Part shown: positions 51,140-62,507 of the stretch, piece after piece
How positions within the stretch are numbered: the first letter of the stretch is position 1
How the letters are laid out: each line of letters begins with the position of its first letter
Assembly: GCA_012295275.1 (NCBI GenBank)
Contig: CM022673.1
Coordinates: 25,400,261 to 25,464,260, forward strand
Reading direction: 5' to 3'
Source: Chrysomallon squamiferum
Lineage: Eukaryota > Mollusca > Gastropoda > Neomphalida > Peltospiridae
DNA length: 64,000 nucleotides
Notes under the pieces: model-generated
Told to the model about the DNA's origin: nothing
Databases searched by the model: none
Seen by the model: only the letters and a program-made list of their open reading frames with translations
Position numbers and translations under genes: made by a program

Positions 51140-51762
51140 ACGTAGTTTTATTTCTGATATTCAAACACTTCCTTTTACCAGTAATTCACTCACTGTTACA
51201 AAGTTTTATTTCTGATATTAAACCATTCCCTGTTACCAGTGATTCACTCACTGTTACATGGTTTTATTTCTGATATTAAACCATTCCCTGTTACCATTTA
51301 TTCCCTCACTGTTACACAGTTTTATTTCAGATATTCAAACATTCCCTGTTACCAATAATTCACTCACTGTTACAAAGTTTTATTTCTGATACTAAATCAT
51401 TCCCTGTTACCAATAATTCACTCACTGTTACATAGTTTTATTTCTGATATTCAAACATTCCCTGTTACCAATAATTCTCTCATTGTTACATAGTTTTATT
51501 TCTGATATTAAATCATTCCGTTACCATATTAATTCACTCACTGTTACATAGTTTTATTTCTGATATCAAACATTCCCTGTTATCAATAATTCTCTCATTG
51601 TTACATAGTTTTATTTCTGATATTAAATCATTCCCTGTTACCAATAATTCACTCACTGTTACATAGTTTTATTTCTGATATCAAACATTCCCTGTTATCA
51701 ATAATTCTCTCATTGTTACATAGTTTTATTTCTGACATTAAACCATTCCCTGTTAATAATGG
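51140..51762. repeat. 58-bp minisatellite (about 10 copies)
   Basis: The unit is close to TGTTACATAGTTTTATTTCT then GATATTAAACCATTCCCTGT then TACCAATAATTCACTCAC. In the right half two variant units (TATCAAACATT...TCTCTCAT and TATTAAATCATT...TCACTCAC) alternate, giving a higher-order period of about 115 bp. Confidence 0.95.
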
Positions 51763-51994
51763 ATAATAATAAGAAAAAAAAGAAAGAAAAAAAAATCCAA
51801 TTCAGAACTTGGTTACGCTTTTCATTAACACAAGACTGCAATCTTTGGAAGCAAAACATTGTGGAAGTTTGACACTGATTTAATCTAAATTGACCTGTTT
51901 ATATGAAAATGCATTTAGCCAATGAAATGACAGTTATTCTGACAACATGCATGTTTATCAAGAGCACAAAAGTGTTGCCTTAATCTTTGCAATA

Positions 51995-52165
51995 ACATTT
52001 CCTTGAATAGACGATAAAATGCAATTTCCTCTCTGTTCATTTTTCACTACGAGTAATTATTTTCAATTGATTTTGCCAGCCCCATTAGCTGTTCTTGGTA
52101 CCATGTCGCTACCCATTAAAAAGAAAATAATGGGCTTTGCATGTTTCAGCATATGAACTTCTGAC
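51995..52165. promoter_or_regulatory. Candidate conserved non-coding/homeodomain-site cluster
   Basis: Dense homeodomain-like cores: AGTAATTATTTTCAATTG, CCCATTAGC, CCCATTA at 52112-52118 and its inverted partner TAATGGG at 52128-52134 (nine-base spacer), then an octamer-like TTTGCATG. The composition and motif density differ from the flanks and look like an animal developmental enhancer. LMO, about 9 kb away, is the nearest developmental gene. Not tested by conservation. Confidence 0.35.
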
Positions 52166-54764
52166 TGTAACAAACATACACTGTAAAGATTTTACCCTTC
52201 GTTCTAATTTTTAAGAAAATCTAAATATTTTTTTCTGGTTTGGTGCCACTCATTATATGTGTTCTATTCAGCTGCATCCTTATCGCAAAAAAAAAACAAC
52301 AACAACAACAACAACATAAATATTTTTGTTAGATGCTTTTAGTTTTGGTCACTAATAATGAAATGACTATTTTTCAAAACAGCAACTTTGTTGTTATTTT
52401 TACTTTACAAAATTAACTGTTCTTTATTATTATTGTTGTTATTATTTTGAAAGTGAATTCGGTGGTAGATTCTGGCTTTTAGAAGAGTGATACTGAGTAC
52501 AGAAATATATTTTTAGCTTTCAAAATGGAAAAATCTGTTTTGTTTGTAATACCAATACATAATTTAATTTTTTATGTAAATGTCAAATATTTGACACCTT
52601 CAACTCTGTATCCAGTTACTATAAAACAAAATACATGATTCAGTTAACCAGATATTGTCTTTAAGTCATAGTTATCTCTGAAGGTAGCTAGGCAACAACA
52701 GATGTCAAAATGCAAAGGTAAATTTAGTTTTGAGAAAAACAAAAACAAAATTTAAAAAAAGAAGACAAAACTGTAATATTTTCACAGCAAGTAAATATTT
52801 GTTATAAACATAATTCCCCAGGCAGGACAGTACACACCACTGTTTTGGTATACTGACCCATACAAATCACCTGTTTGTTACAGTGTATGTTACCAGAGAC
52901 TTTTTAATAAACGACCTGATAACTTTACCATATTCACAATATATTTAGAAAACACAAAAAAAACAAAAACAAAATACAACAAATTCTCCTCAACAGACAT
53001 TCATAAATCTTCTTAATCATGCTCCTACCAAAATTCAGTTAAATAAAATATATGTTTTTTCACTGACAGAAAAATACTTTACACCAAATTTCACGTTGTG
53101 ATAAAAACAGGTGATAAAGTCTGCCATTGCAGATTTTCAGCCCTTGGAGGTAATCCTCATCTGCAAACATACATTTGAGAATAGAAAGTTATGGCTGTTT
53201 GCAGGTGTTTTTTTTTTTTTTTTTTTTTTATTTATTTGATAAACCTTTTTTTTTTTGTGTGTGTTTTTTTTTGTCAAAGGGTGACTTTTCTAAAGATCAC
53301 TGCAGTTATTGGTCTTTTTAGAACTGAGTTTAAAATTAATTCTCCAACAAAACTGGCTGATCGTTTGATGTATGAACTGCAATAAAATGAATTACAACTT
53401 AATCAGAAATATTAATAAACAGGTGATGGGGTGCACTCTGGAATTAATCTTTTGATGTGATTTCTAGAAAATGTGAGAAAAAAAAAAAAAAAAAAAAGAG
53501 TTCTGTTGTTTAGTGGGAGAATTAAAATCTGTATTTGTGTGAAAGATCAGTGCAACTCACCCCAACCTGCTAACCATTATTAAAAAAGTAAAAATGATTA
53601 ATTATGAATTTAACATTTACATTAATTGTTTTCTCCTGTGTTTTTTTGTCTTACATGGTTAGGAATCGCAACTCATTGCATGTTAGTTATTTTTGCAATA
53701 AATTTATTCTGGAGTTTAATCAAGTTATTTGACTTTTGTAGATCAAACATCGCTTTTTTATTTTTCTTCTTTTTCAAATCTGTCTCTATTCACAGTTTTC
53801 ACATTGTCTACTTTTAACAATTTCACCCAAAACCACCACAAAAACAGTTAATTAATTTGCACCATCTGGACAGCCTACTCATTTCTTGATTTTTAAACCC
53901 ATAAATTCTTATTATAATCATTGATACCTTTTAAATGCTTGCTTATCAAGGCTGTTAATTATTTTATTTATCATTATCTCACACTAGAAATATTTACAAT
54001 GTTTATGATTTTTCATGGACTCTTTACAAAATGTGTTGTTGTATTATAACTATTAATGTTTACAATAGCAACAAGTGAAACCTGTGGATGATGTATGAAC
54101 AGAAAACAATCAGTAATCAAGTTGTAAGATCCTGTCACTGAAATCTGACAGATCTGAGAATCACTAACACAAAACAGCATAGTTTACAGTCTTATGTCAT
54201 CATCATGCAAGAAATGTGTGACTGACAACTAACAACATTTAATATTAACCCTTTCCATCCTGATACATATACACACCAACAACCAACTCAAGCCTGGATC
54301 AAAGATGTCAGAATACACAACTTTGAAATTTCAGTTTGTATTACTTTGAATAAATGGAAGGAAATCTCTGTTTTTTTTTTTTTGACAGCCAGGAATGGAT
54401 GCTGCCTCAATACTTCAGGAGGGCAGTCGAGTTCTGAGGGTTAAAATGTTTTCAGTTATTTTTTTATTCATTTATTACAAGAGGCAAAGAAAAGTAAAAA
54501 AAAAAGAAAAAAAACAACAAAGAATGTGATTTGTATTTCCATATTTATTTCTCTATCCATCTTGTAATGTACATCATTCAGTATGATTGTAACATGGCAT
54601 AAAACACTAAGAGATAATTTTTCATCATGTATATATATATATATATATAATTATTAAATAATTTTTTAACAGCTCCTTTCACATACTTAGACACACAAGA
54701 ACACTGATAACATCACGAAATGAAGAGCTGTAAGATGTTTACAACCCAAAGCCAAGTTTAGAGA

Positions 54765-54955
54765 AATTACACTTCTTTATGTAACTCAAAACAACATTGT
54801 TACTCAAATTACAATTTGTGTAACTCAAAACAACATTGTTAGTCAAATTACACCTTGTTGTGTAACTGAAAACAGCGTTGTTACTCAAATTACAACTTGT
54901 GTAACTCAAAACAACAGTCAGAAGAATTACATCTCATGTAACTCAAAACAAAGGC
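54765..54955. repeat. About 40-bp minisatellite (four to five copies)
   Basis: Units contain TGTAACTCAAAACAACATTG then TTACTCAAATTACAACT with variation in length and sequence. Confidence 0.88.
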
Positions 54956-56124
54956 AGTTGAAAAGTGCATAATTATGTTATAAGCAATTAAATAATTTCT
55001 CCCAAATTATAAAAATAAAAAATAACAAATATTTTCTGAACAAACAAAACAAAAACTTAATACTGAAATGATTTTTAAAAGTACTTTTTGATGACATGAA
55101 CAAATAGCATTAACAGATTTTTTGTATAATTTCAAGTGACTGAATCTTTGTTAATAATAAAGAATGAAACTAATAAAACAAGTTCGGTATGACGTACAAA
55201 GTTTGAAATTTTCATCGTTATTGTCAAACAGAAACATGAATTTGCAATAAAGGGGAAAATGTCAGGCTTCATTCTTCATTTTGTAGTTATTTATTGCATA
55301 CTTTATTATTAACAAAGTATTTTAATCATGAACATGTATTAAGAAATCAATCACTCGGAAGTATATATTTAGTATCTGTACATACCACCAAAGGTGTGCT
55401 TAAATATTTTAATAATGATCTATAACTATTAGTCTCCAAAACAACTTTGTAATTTTAATAAGATATCAGTTATTTTTTTTGTATTCAAAAGATCAGTTTT
55501 TTTTAATGAGTTTTATACAACATTAAGAAATAATACTACATGATGTGTACATTTCAGAATACATTTATGACAAACAGCTATTTACTTATCAGTTGAAGAG
55601 GAATTTGTTATTTATTATTATTATTTATTATTATTATTTTATTTTACTTTTATTATTATTATTTTTTTTATTTTTGATATCATTTTTATATCAGGTCTTT
55701 CTAATTATAATATTTATAGCTATTATAAAAACAATATGCCATGAAATATTTAGAAAATCAAACTAAAAAAAAAATAAACCTATAAAAAAAAATTTATAAT
55801 GGTATTTTACCGCTGGTACATAATACTAATGCTTCATAATGACCAAGACAGTCTGCATATTAAATAACAAAATAGAAATTTACATTTATTCAAATAAATA
55901 ATTACCACAGAACACACACTACATAAATAAATCAAACTTAAATAAACACACAAAACTAAATAAATAAGTTACTAAATCAATTAATTTAAAATCTGATTTG
56001 AAACATTTATTAAAACCTATAACAGATATTGAAGTAAATTTGAAAAAAATCTGACTAGATATAACGAGTACGATTTAACACAGAGAAAAGTTCAGTTTGT
56101 TGTTTTTTTATTTGGTACTGACTA

Positions 56125-56245
56125 GCAATCGCCAAAGCATTTGGTCTCAGGAGCCCTTTATACTTGTTAAAGGTTTAGGGCCCCAAAGGACCTTTTGTTA
56201 CAAGTTACATTTATTAAATTATAGTGACAAAGACCAAAGCTTCTT
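56125..56245. mobile_element. hAT (MER5/Charlie-like) terminal fragment
   Basis: GGTCTCAGGAGCCCTTTATA, then a T/A stretch, then GGGCCCCAAAGGACCTTTTG closely resembles the conserved sub-terminal part of non-autonomous hAT elements of the MER5/Charlie kind. The outermost CAGNGNTTCTCAAA end is blurred (GCAATCGCCAAAGCATT). No transposase. Confidence 0.5.
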
Positions 56246-57617
56246 AGTGTTAATGTGAAGATTTTGACAATGCAGACCTCTCTGAAAGGTTCTGTAGCCT
56301 GGCTATTAATAATTTCAGATACACACAGAGGTCTTCAGAATATTCATCAGTTAAAATGCCCATAGAAGACTATACTTAAAAAGTGTTTAAAATTGAGATG
56401 TTTAATTCATAAACTGAATATCTAAGTGAGAATTTACTTAACAGTCTGCTTTAAAAACATACTTTAAAAACAGTTATTAATATTAACATTTCTTTTCTTT
56501 AAATGTGTCTGTGTGTGTGAGTGTGAGTGTGTGTGTGTATATGTGTGTATACACACATTACATACATACATTCATACATACATATACATTATTGGTCAAT
56601 GAAAAATGAAAGATATTTCGTGTTTCGAAAATTCAAAATTTGAAAAGTATAGTGTTCTGATAATAGAATATTGTATCCTGATGTTTAATTGTTACAAAAT
56701 GTTTGAGTTTGAGCAAGAAAAGATATTGCACTGAGTTCAGCTGTCTGCTGAGGGAATCTAATACTGCAAAGTTTCACAAAAAATAAATTTACGTATACAT
56801 TACGGAAAGAATTAATTTTGTTTTTCGCTTAAACCCTAACAAATAAAAAATACCTGGTAATTATTATTATTTTTTTCCTTCAAAATATTAACACGTTTAA
56901 AAAAAAAACCTTTTGGATATTTGTTTTTCAAACACTAAATAAATTGAACATGTAAATCAATCTGTTAACTTTTTTAATTGTGCGTGTGTGCTTTACTTTT
57001 AAATTTATTTTACTTTTAAATTTATACCAAGTAGAACAGTATCTCTGATTCATTTATGTTAAATATATTAAACCCAGTTTTAAATATGTTAAGTACGTAA
57101 AACAAATATGGACATCATTTCAAATATAAGAAAGTTATCTTATCTTTTAAATTACAATATTTGTACTATCTTCAACATTTTGGTAAAATTTTCATACAAG
57201 CATTTTAGCCATTTTGGTAATATAATATAGAATACAATATATCTATAATATCTTACAATACTTTTAAATATTATTATTATTTCAGTATATATATACAAAC
57301 CATGTTACCTGTCTGTTTAGCAATATTTAAATTGATTCTTGTTATGTTTTTATAAATAGTTCGACCATAATTCATTGCACACATGTAAAATTATGCATTT
57401 CATAAAATTCTAATATTACTGACAACACTGTTTAATACTATAACATATATCTTAATATCCTATATACATATACGATGTGATAACTTTTAAATATTCATAT
57501 CTTAAACAATTCATGTACATGATCTGTGACATCACAAATACAGTCTGAAGAATTATTTAAATAAATACACACAAACCGAATAAATTCCATGAATATTTTT
57601 ACTTTTATTCATTATTA

Positions 57618-59254
57618 AATAAAACCATATTCAAAAAATAATTTCAGTATTGGTAAAGATAGTAATGGAAAATTTTAAAAATTAATTTTTATGTTGCAAA
57701 CTGTGAAATATATGGCCATTTTCAGTCTATCTGGAAAATAATAGTAAGCATATATTTTTCTCTAATCAAAGAATTTAAAACATTTTTTTTTTTCAAAATC
57801 TCTTTATAGATATTGACTTTCTTTTGTCAGTGAGTATACCCTAGCATTTAACTGCAGTAAAGAAGGACACAGAATTTGTGAAGTATAAAATGATTAGGTC
57901 TGCTAACACTATTGCTTCAACATTACTGAAGTTTGTATACAAAGCTGCAAAAAGCAAATGAAGTCAAGACCCTCAGTTCTGCATGTTAATTTGTATTTGC
58001 CCAGTATTCGACAAAAAATGAAAAAGCAAAGACATAACAAACAAACAAATAAATAAATAAATAAATAAATAAATTAATAAATTAATTAATTAAAAAAATA
58101 AAAATAAAAATAAAAAGAACTGCACTTACTTGTGATTATAGGAAATAGCTCTTCAATTTTTTAATTTTTTATTTAATGTCATAAAATTCAAACATTTTGT
58201 TTGATTCATCACTAACCTCACCTGCATTTTCTACCTGAAGACCTGGTCTAATTTACACCTTTTAATTGTTAAAAGTTTACAACTTTACATTTTAATTTTT
58301 AAATAAAAAGCTGACAAAATCTTAATAACAAACACATTGTAAAAAGGAGGTAAATATTAACTTTTTTCCTTTTGACCTCAGAGCAATTAAAGTTTGTCAG
58401 AAAAAAAAAAAAAAATAAATAAATAAAAATAAATATAAATAAAATCATATTCAAAAAATAATTTCAGTATTGGTAAAGATAGTAATGGAAAATTTTAAAA
58501 ATTAATTTTTATGTTGCAAACTGTGAAATATATGGCCATTTTCAGTCTATCTGGAAAATAATAGTAAGCATATATTTTTCTCTAATCAAAGAATTTAAAA
58601 CATTTTTTTTTTTCAAAATCTCTTTATAGATATTGACTTTCTTTTGTCAGTGAGTATACCCTAGCATTTAACTGCAGTAAAGAAGGACACAGAATTTGTG
58701 AAGTATAAAATGATTAGGTCTGCTAACACTATTGCTTCAACATTACTGAAGTTTGTATACAAAGCTGCAAAAAGCAAATGAAGTCAAGACCCTCAGTTCT
58801 GCATGTTAATTTGTATTTGCCCAGTATTCGACAAAAAATGAAAAAGCAAAGACATAACAAACAAACAAATAAATAAATAAATAAATAAATTAATAAATTA
58901 ATTAATTAAAAAAATAAAAATAAAAAGAACTGCACTTACTTGTGATTATAGGAAATAGCTCTTCAATTTTTTAATTTTTTATTTAATGTCATAAAATTCA
59001 AACATTTTGTTTGATTCAGCACTAACCTCACCTGCATTTTCTACCTGAAGACCTGGTCTAATTTACACCTTTTAATTGTTAAAAGTTTACAACTTTACAT
59101 TTTAATTTTTAAATAAAAAGCTGACAAAATCTTAATAACAAACACATTGTAAAAAGGAGGTAAATATTAACTTTTTTCCTTTTGACCTCAGAGCAATTAA
59201 AGTTTGTCAGAAAAAAAAAAATAAATAAATAAATAAAAATAAATATAAATAAAA
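57618..59254. repeat. 0.82-kb direct tandem duplication
   Basis: Copy 1 starts at 57618 and copy 2 at 58438 (offset 820 bp), both beginning AAATAAAA(C/T)CATATTCAAA. They are almost identical over their full length; I noticed GATTCATCAC versus GATTCAGCAC and differences in AAAT unit number. No coding sequence is seen. Each copy begins and ends in AAAT microsatellite, which may have mediated the unequal exchange. Confidence 0.95.
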
Positions 59255-60084
59255 CAATATTAAATTAGATTTAAAAAAAATCTTTCACAGAAAATAATTT
59301 ACTACTCATAATTGTAAATGCACTGAATTTCTTTTTAACGGTTTCAAGAAGGTGAGTGGTTCATAGCAAGTTTAAATCATCATCATCATCATCACAGCTG
59401 GTCAGGCCAAACAAACGTCAACATCGCCTGACACAACAGCAGCGCTTTTCTGTTGACACAAATATGAGAATATTTGTACAGATGTTTTGCATTGTGTGTA
59501 TTATTTATTTATTATTAAATTCAGTAACACATAACTAACTGTCTACTGCAGCCTACTGCCTATAGCAATAAAAACATTTCAAATAAATCAGAAAACTTCA
59601 ATCTAGCAGTAATAAATATTCATATGGGCCACATTCAAAAAAAAAAAAAATAATAATAATCTGTATTAATATTATCTCCATTCCAGCACAGTTTGTTTAA
59701 TTTCAAATACCAGCAGCTTTAAGGGTTTTTATATGAATAATAAATAATAAATTATTGTAATATACGAATATCACTGCATTTTTATTATTATTAATATTAA
59801 GCGCTTTTGAAACTTTGGCAGAACTGACATTACCAAGAAAATGAAGAAGAAGAAGAAGAAGAAGAAGACGTAAAAATAAACGTAACAAGCAAGAACTCTG
59901 AGATGTTTGTGACTGAGGAGAAATGTTACCGAAGTAACCAGCTGTAAGTAACACCACCTTACTTCACAGTAAAAGTAACTAAGATGAGGTGAAATGACAG
60001 AGTACAAGTGATCACAATTTGTTTTTTTGTAACAAAACACCTAACAAGGCAGTTAGCAGTTTTACGTCATCATCGTTCACCGAC

Positions 60085-60500
60085 TGTTCAGTGAAATAAT
60101 GCTTTATATTAATCACTGACAGCAGTTCTTTTCAGTGAAATAATGCTATACAATATTCACTGACAATAACTCTTTTCAGTGAAATAATGGTATACAATAT
60201 TCACTGACAGTAAGTCTTTTCAGTGAAATAATGGTATGCAATATTCACTGACAATAGATCTGTTCAGTGAAATAATGGTATACAATATTCACTGACAATA
60301 ACTATTTTCAGTGAAATAATGTTATGCATTGTTCACTGAAAACAGTTCTGTTCAGTGAAATAGTTGTTTACGTTATTCATCAACAGCAATGCTTTTCAGT
60401 GGAATAACTCTTTACATTATTCATTGAAATAAATGTTTACATCATTCGCTAACGCAAGCTGTGTTCACTGAAGTAATTGCTTACGTTATATCCAGCAGAG
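60085..60500. repeat. 44-bp minisatellite with self-complementary units
   Basis: About nine units of the form TTTTCAGTGAAATAATGGTA then TACAATATTCACTGACAATA plus a short linker; the right-hand copies diverge. TTCAGTGA and TCACTGA(A) inside each unit are inverted repeats separated by about 18 bases, so each unit can form a hairpin in RNA. It lies about 0.4 kb downstream of the LMO stop, probably in its 3' UTR. Confidence 0.9.
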
Positions 60501-60874
60501 GTATTCAGTGAAACTGCTCTTTACATTTGTCACTCACTAAACAATACCGCTGCTGTTCAAAATCTCACATCTTCGTTTCACAACAACTGTTCTTCACTGA
60601 GTAGTTGATCACCAGTCGTCCACTGAAGTCATTCAGTTCTTCAGCGAAATCCTGCTGCCATCGTTTTTCTGATTGCTACTGAGTGAAACCGTTGTCCAGT
60701 TCTGTTCACTCGAGCAGGATGTTGATCAGCAGCAACTGTCACAACATGTCCAGTGAAGTTTGACTTGTTCCTGCTCTCTGTCTGTCTGTCTGTCTTACTG
60801 GACCTGTCTGTACACGAGATGCTTGCTGGAGATGAGGATGCAGTTGGCGAAGATGAGTGCACAAGGAGAAAATG
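60501..60874 (-). other. LMO proximal 3' UTR
   Basis: A less AT-rich tract directly after the LMO stop codon on the minus strand, containing a CTGTCTGT run at 60778-60797. Overlapping short open frames here carry no known motif. Confidence 0.5.
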
Positions 60875-62201
60875 TTAAAGCGAGCTGGGACTGGGACTGC
60901 CATATCCACTGGAAACATCGTCATTCAGACTCTGCGTCTGTCTCTTCATCTGAGTGAGCGCATTGTAACCGTAGGACAAGTTCGACATGTTAGCAAACAC
61001 CATCCGCTCCTCATAGTCATATTCACACAGAATTTTATTATCACACAGAAAGAAGCGATCACCCACACAGAATCTGGAAACGTAAAAAGAAAACAAAAAA
61101 ACTTTTATAAATGTGAGGATATATATTTTTTTTTAATCTCTTCAGGATAATGTATTATTATTATTTTTTTTTAAATCTATTCTAGGCTTATAAGGATTTG
61201 TGGAAAACAGTTCATACTGGCTACTTAAGTAATTCATGATAATAAGGAATACATGGTTACATATTCATTTTTAAAAAAGATTAAAAAGATATTGTTTTCT
61301 GCACATACTTAATAAAGATATAGGAAAGTATACTGATCAATGTAAGTTATGAATCAAGAGATATCTGTTCCTGTTTTAAAGGGTGATGTCTTTATGGTCA
61401 GTTTCAAACATAAAGATATCAAAAACTAAAAATTTATAATATATTTCAGTTCACCAAAAAAATCTTGTTTTTCATGTTAGTGATCTGTATCAGTTTTCTG
61501 TTTAACTGATTAAAAAGACACTAAATCATTTATCTGAGTGTTTGCTGTTTAAATATTTGTAAAGCAATTTCATTATTGCAGCAAATCTTGAAGTTCTAGT
61601 ACAACACTCTGGTTTATTAAGTTTCCAGTTCCCATATTAATTCTGATTTCATTTTAATTATAAAAAAGCAAGTACACATTCTTTATTTCAGAATTTATTT
61701 TAGATGATTATTTATTGAGCAGAATACATTAAATATTAAATATGTCTTATTGTTATATATTACAATGGCATGAAAGACGCTCATATATTTATTTGTTGTT
61801 AGATCTTAAATAACGTATGTATTTATGTATATATATGTGTGTGTGCGTGTGTGTGTATGTGTGTAGGCAATGCTAAACATTCAGAGATTTATTTTGTACA
61901 AATCTGATAAAAATACTACAAATAATTGATTATAAATGCCAAGTTAAACAAAAAAAAGTTTTAAAAAAAAGAAGTACAAACATATACCACATCATGATAA
62001 TTTATAATGTTAAGATTATACTTAATATAAAAAAAAAAAAAGTAAATAAAAATTAAAAGACATGAAATAAAATACCTGTGGTTGCACTGCTGGCATGCAA
62101 AGCATTCCAGGTGATAGACATTATTTTTAGCTCTCATCACCATTTCAAACGCTGGAATCATCTTGTTGCAAGCCGAGCAGTACCCAGTTGTACCAAACAA
62201 C
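60875..62201 (-). CDS. LMO: LIM-only protein (LMO1/3, Beadex type), 3' part
   Basis: LMO proteins are nuclear adaptors that bind LDB/Chip and bHLH/GATA factors in developmental transcription complexes. Two coding exons on the minus strand: 62201-62076 and 61073-60875, joined in phase (AG|A, Arg). They encode LFGTTGYCSACNKMIPAFEM onward, the linker and the whole second LIM domain (zinc-ligand order Cys-Cys-His-Cys-Cys-Cys-Cys-Asp, ending CEYDYEE), near-identical to LMO1/LMO3. The first LIM domain and start must lie beyond position 64000. A 43-residue C-terminal extension after LIM2 is rich in Ser/Gln and ends SPSPSSL, longer than in vertebrate LMO1. The intron 61074-62075 is AT-rich with a GT microsatellite. 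Confidence 0.96.
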
Positions 62202-62476
62202 CTGAAACACAAATCAGCAGACTGAGTACAACTGTCAGTTGAGAAAAAAAACACAAAAAAGAAATCACGATACCTTATCGAGAATTGCCCAAACTAAAGT
62301 CAAACGTAACTCATAAAAGTTAGTTTACGAAGACATTTTTTTTTTTGGTTGAGAAAAGCTTTTTCATAACAAATAAATCTTCATGTTCTGCATTTGATTG
62401 TATATTTTAAAGCAGACTGATTTGAGAATTTTTTGAATAGAAGATTTATTTGTTTTTTTTAGAATGGTGATTTTTT

Positions 62477-62507
<31 letters not shown>

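Larger units (their letters stand above)
52170..57610. other. AT-rich intergenic DNA, no gene seen
   Basis: Apart from the minisatellite at 54765, the hAT-like piece near 56130 and short microsatellites (TA near 54633, ATT near 55612-55670, GT near 56510-56550), I see no exon or named element. It could include distal 3' UTR or enhancers of the minus-strand LMO gene. Confidence 0.4.

Noticed and set aside
51140-51762. CRISPR-like regular repeats
   Set aside because: Units are contiguous variants of one 58-bp sequence with no unique spacers, in a eukaryotic genome.
59356-59538. 60-codon plus-strand frame with a Ser run
   Set aside because: The Ser run is a CATCATCATC simple repeat; no start context or known domain.
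60641-60957. Overlapping short frames just beyond the LMO stop
   Set aside because: They lie in the LMO 3' UTR or overlap its last exon in other frames and have no motif.
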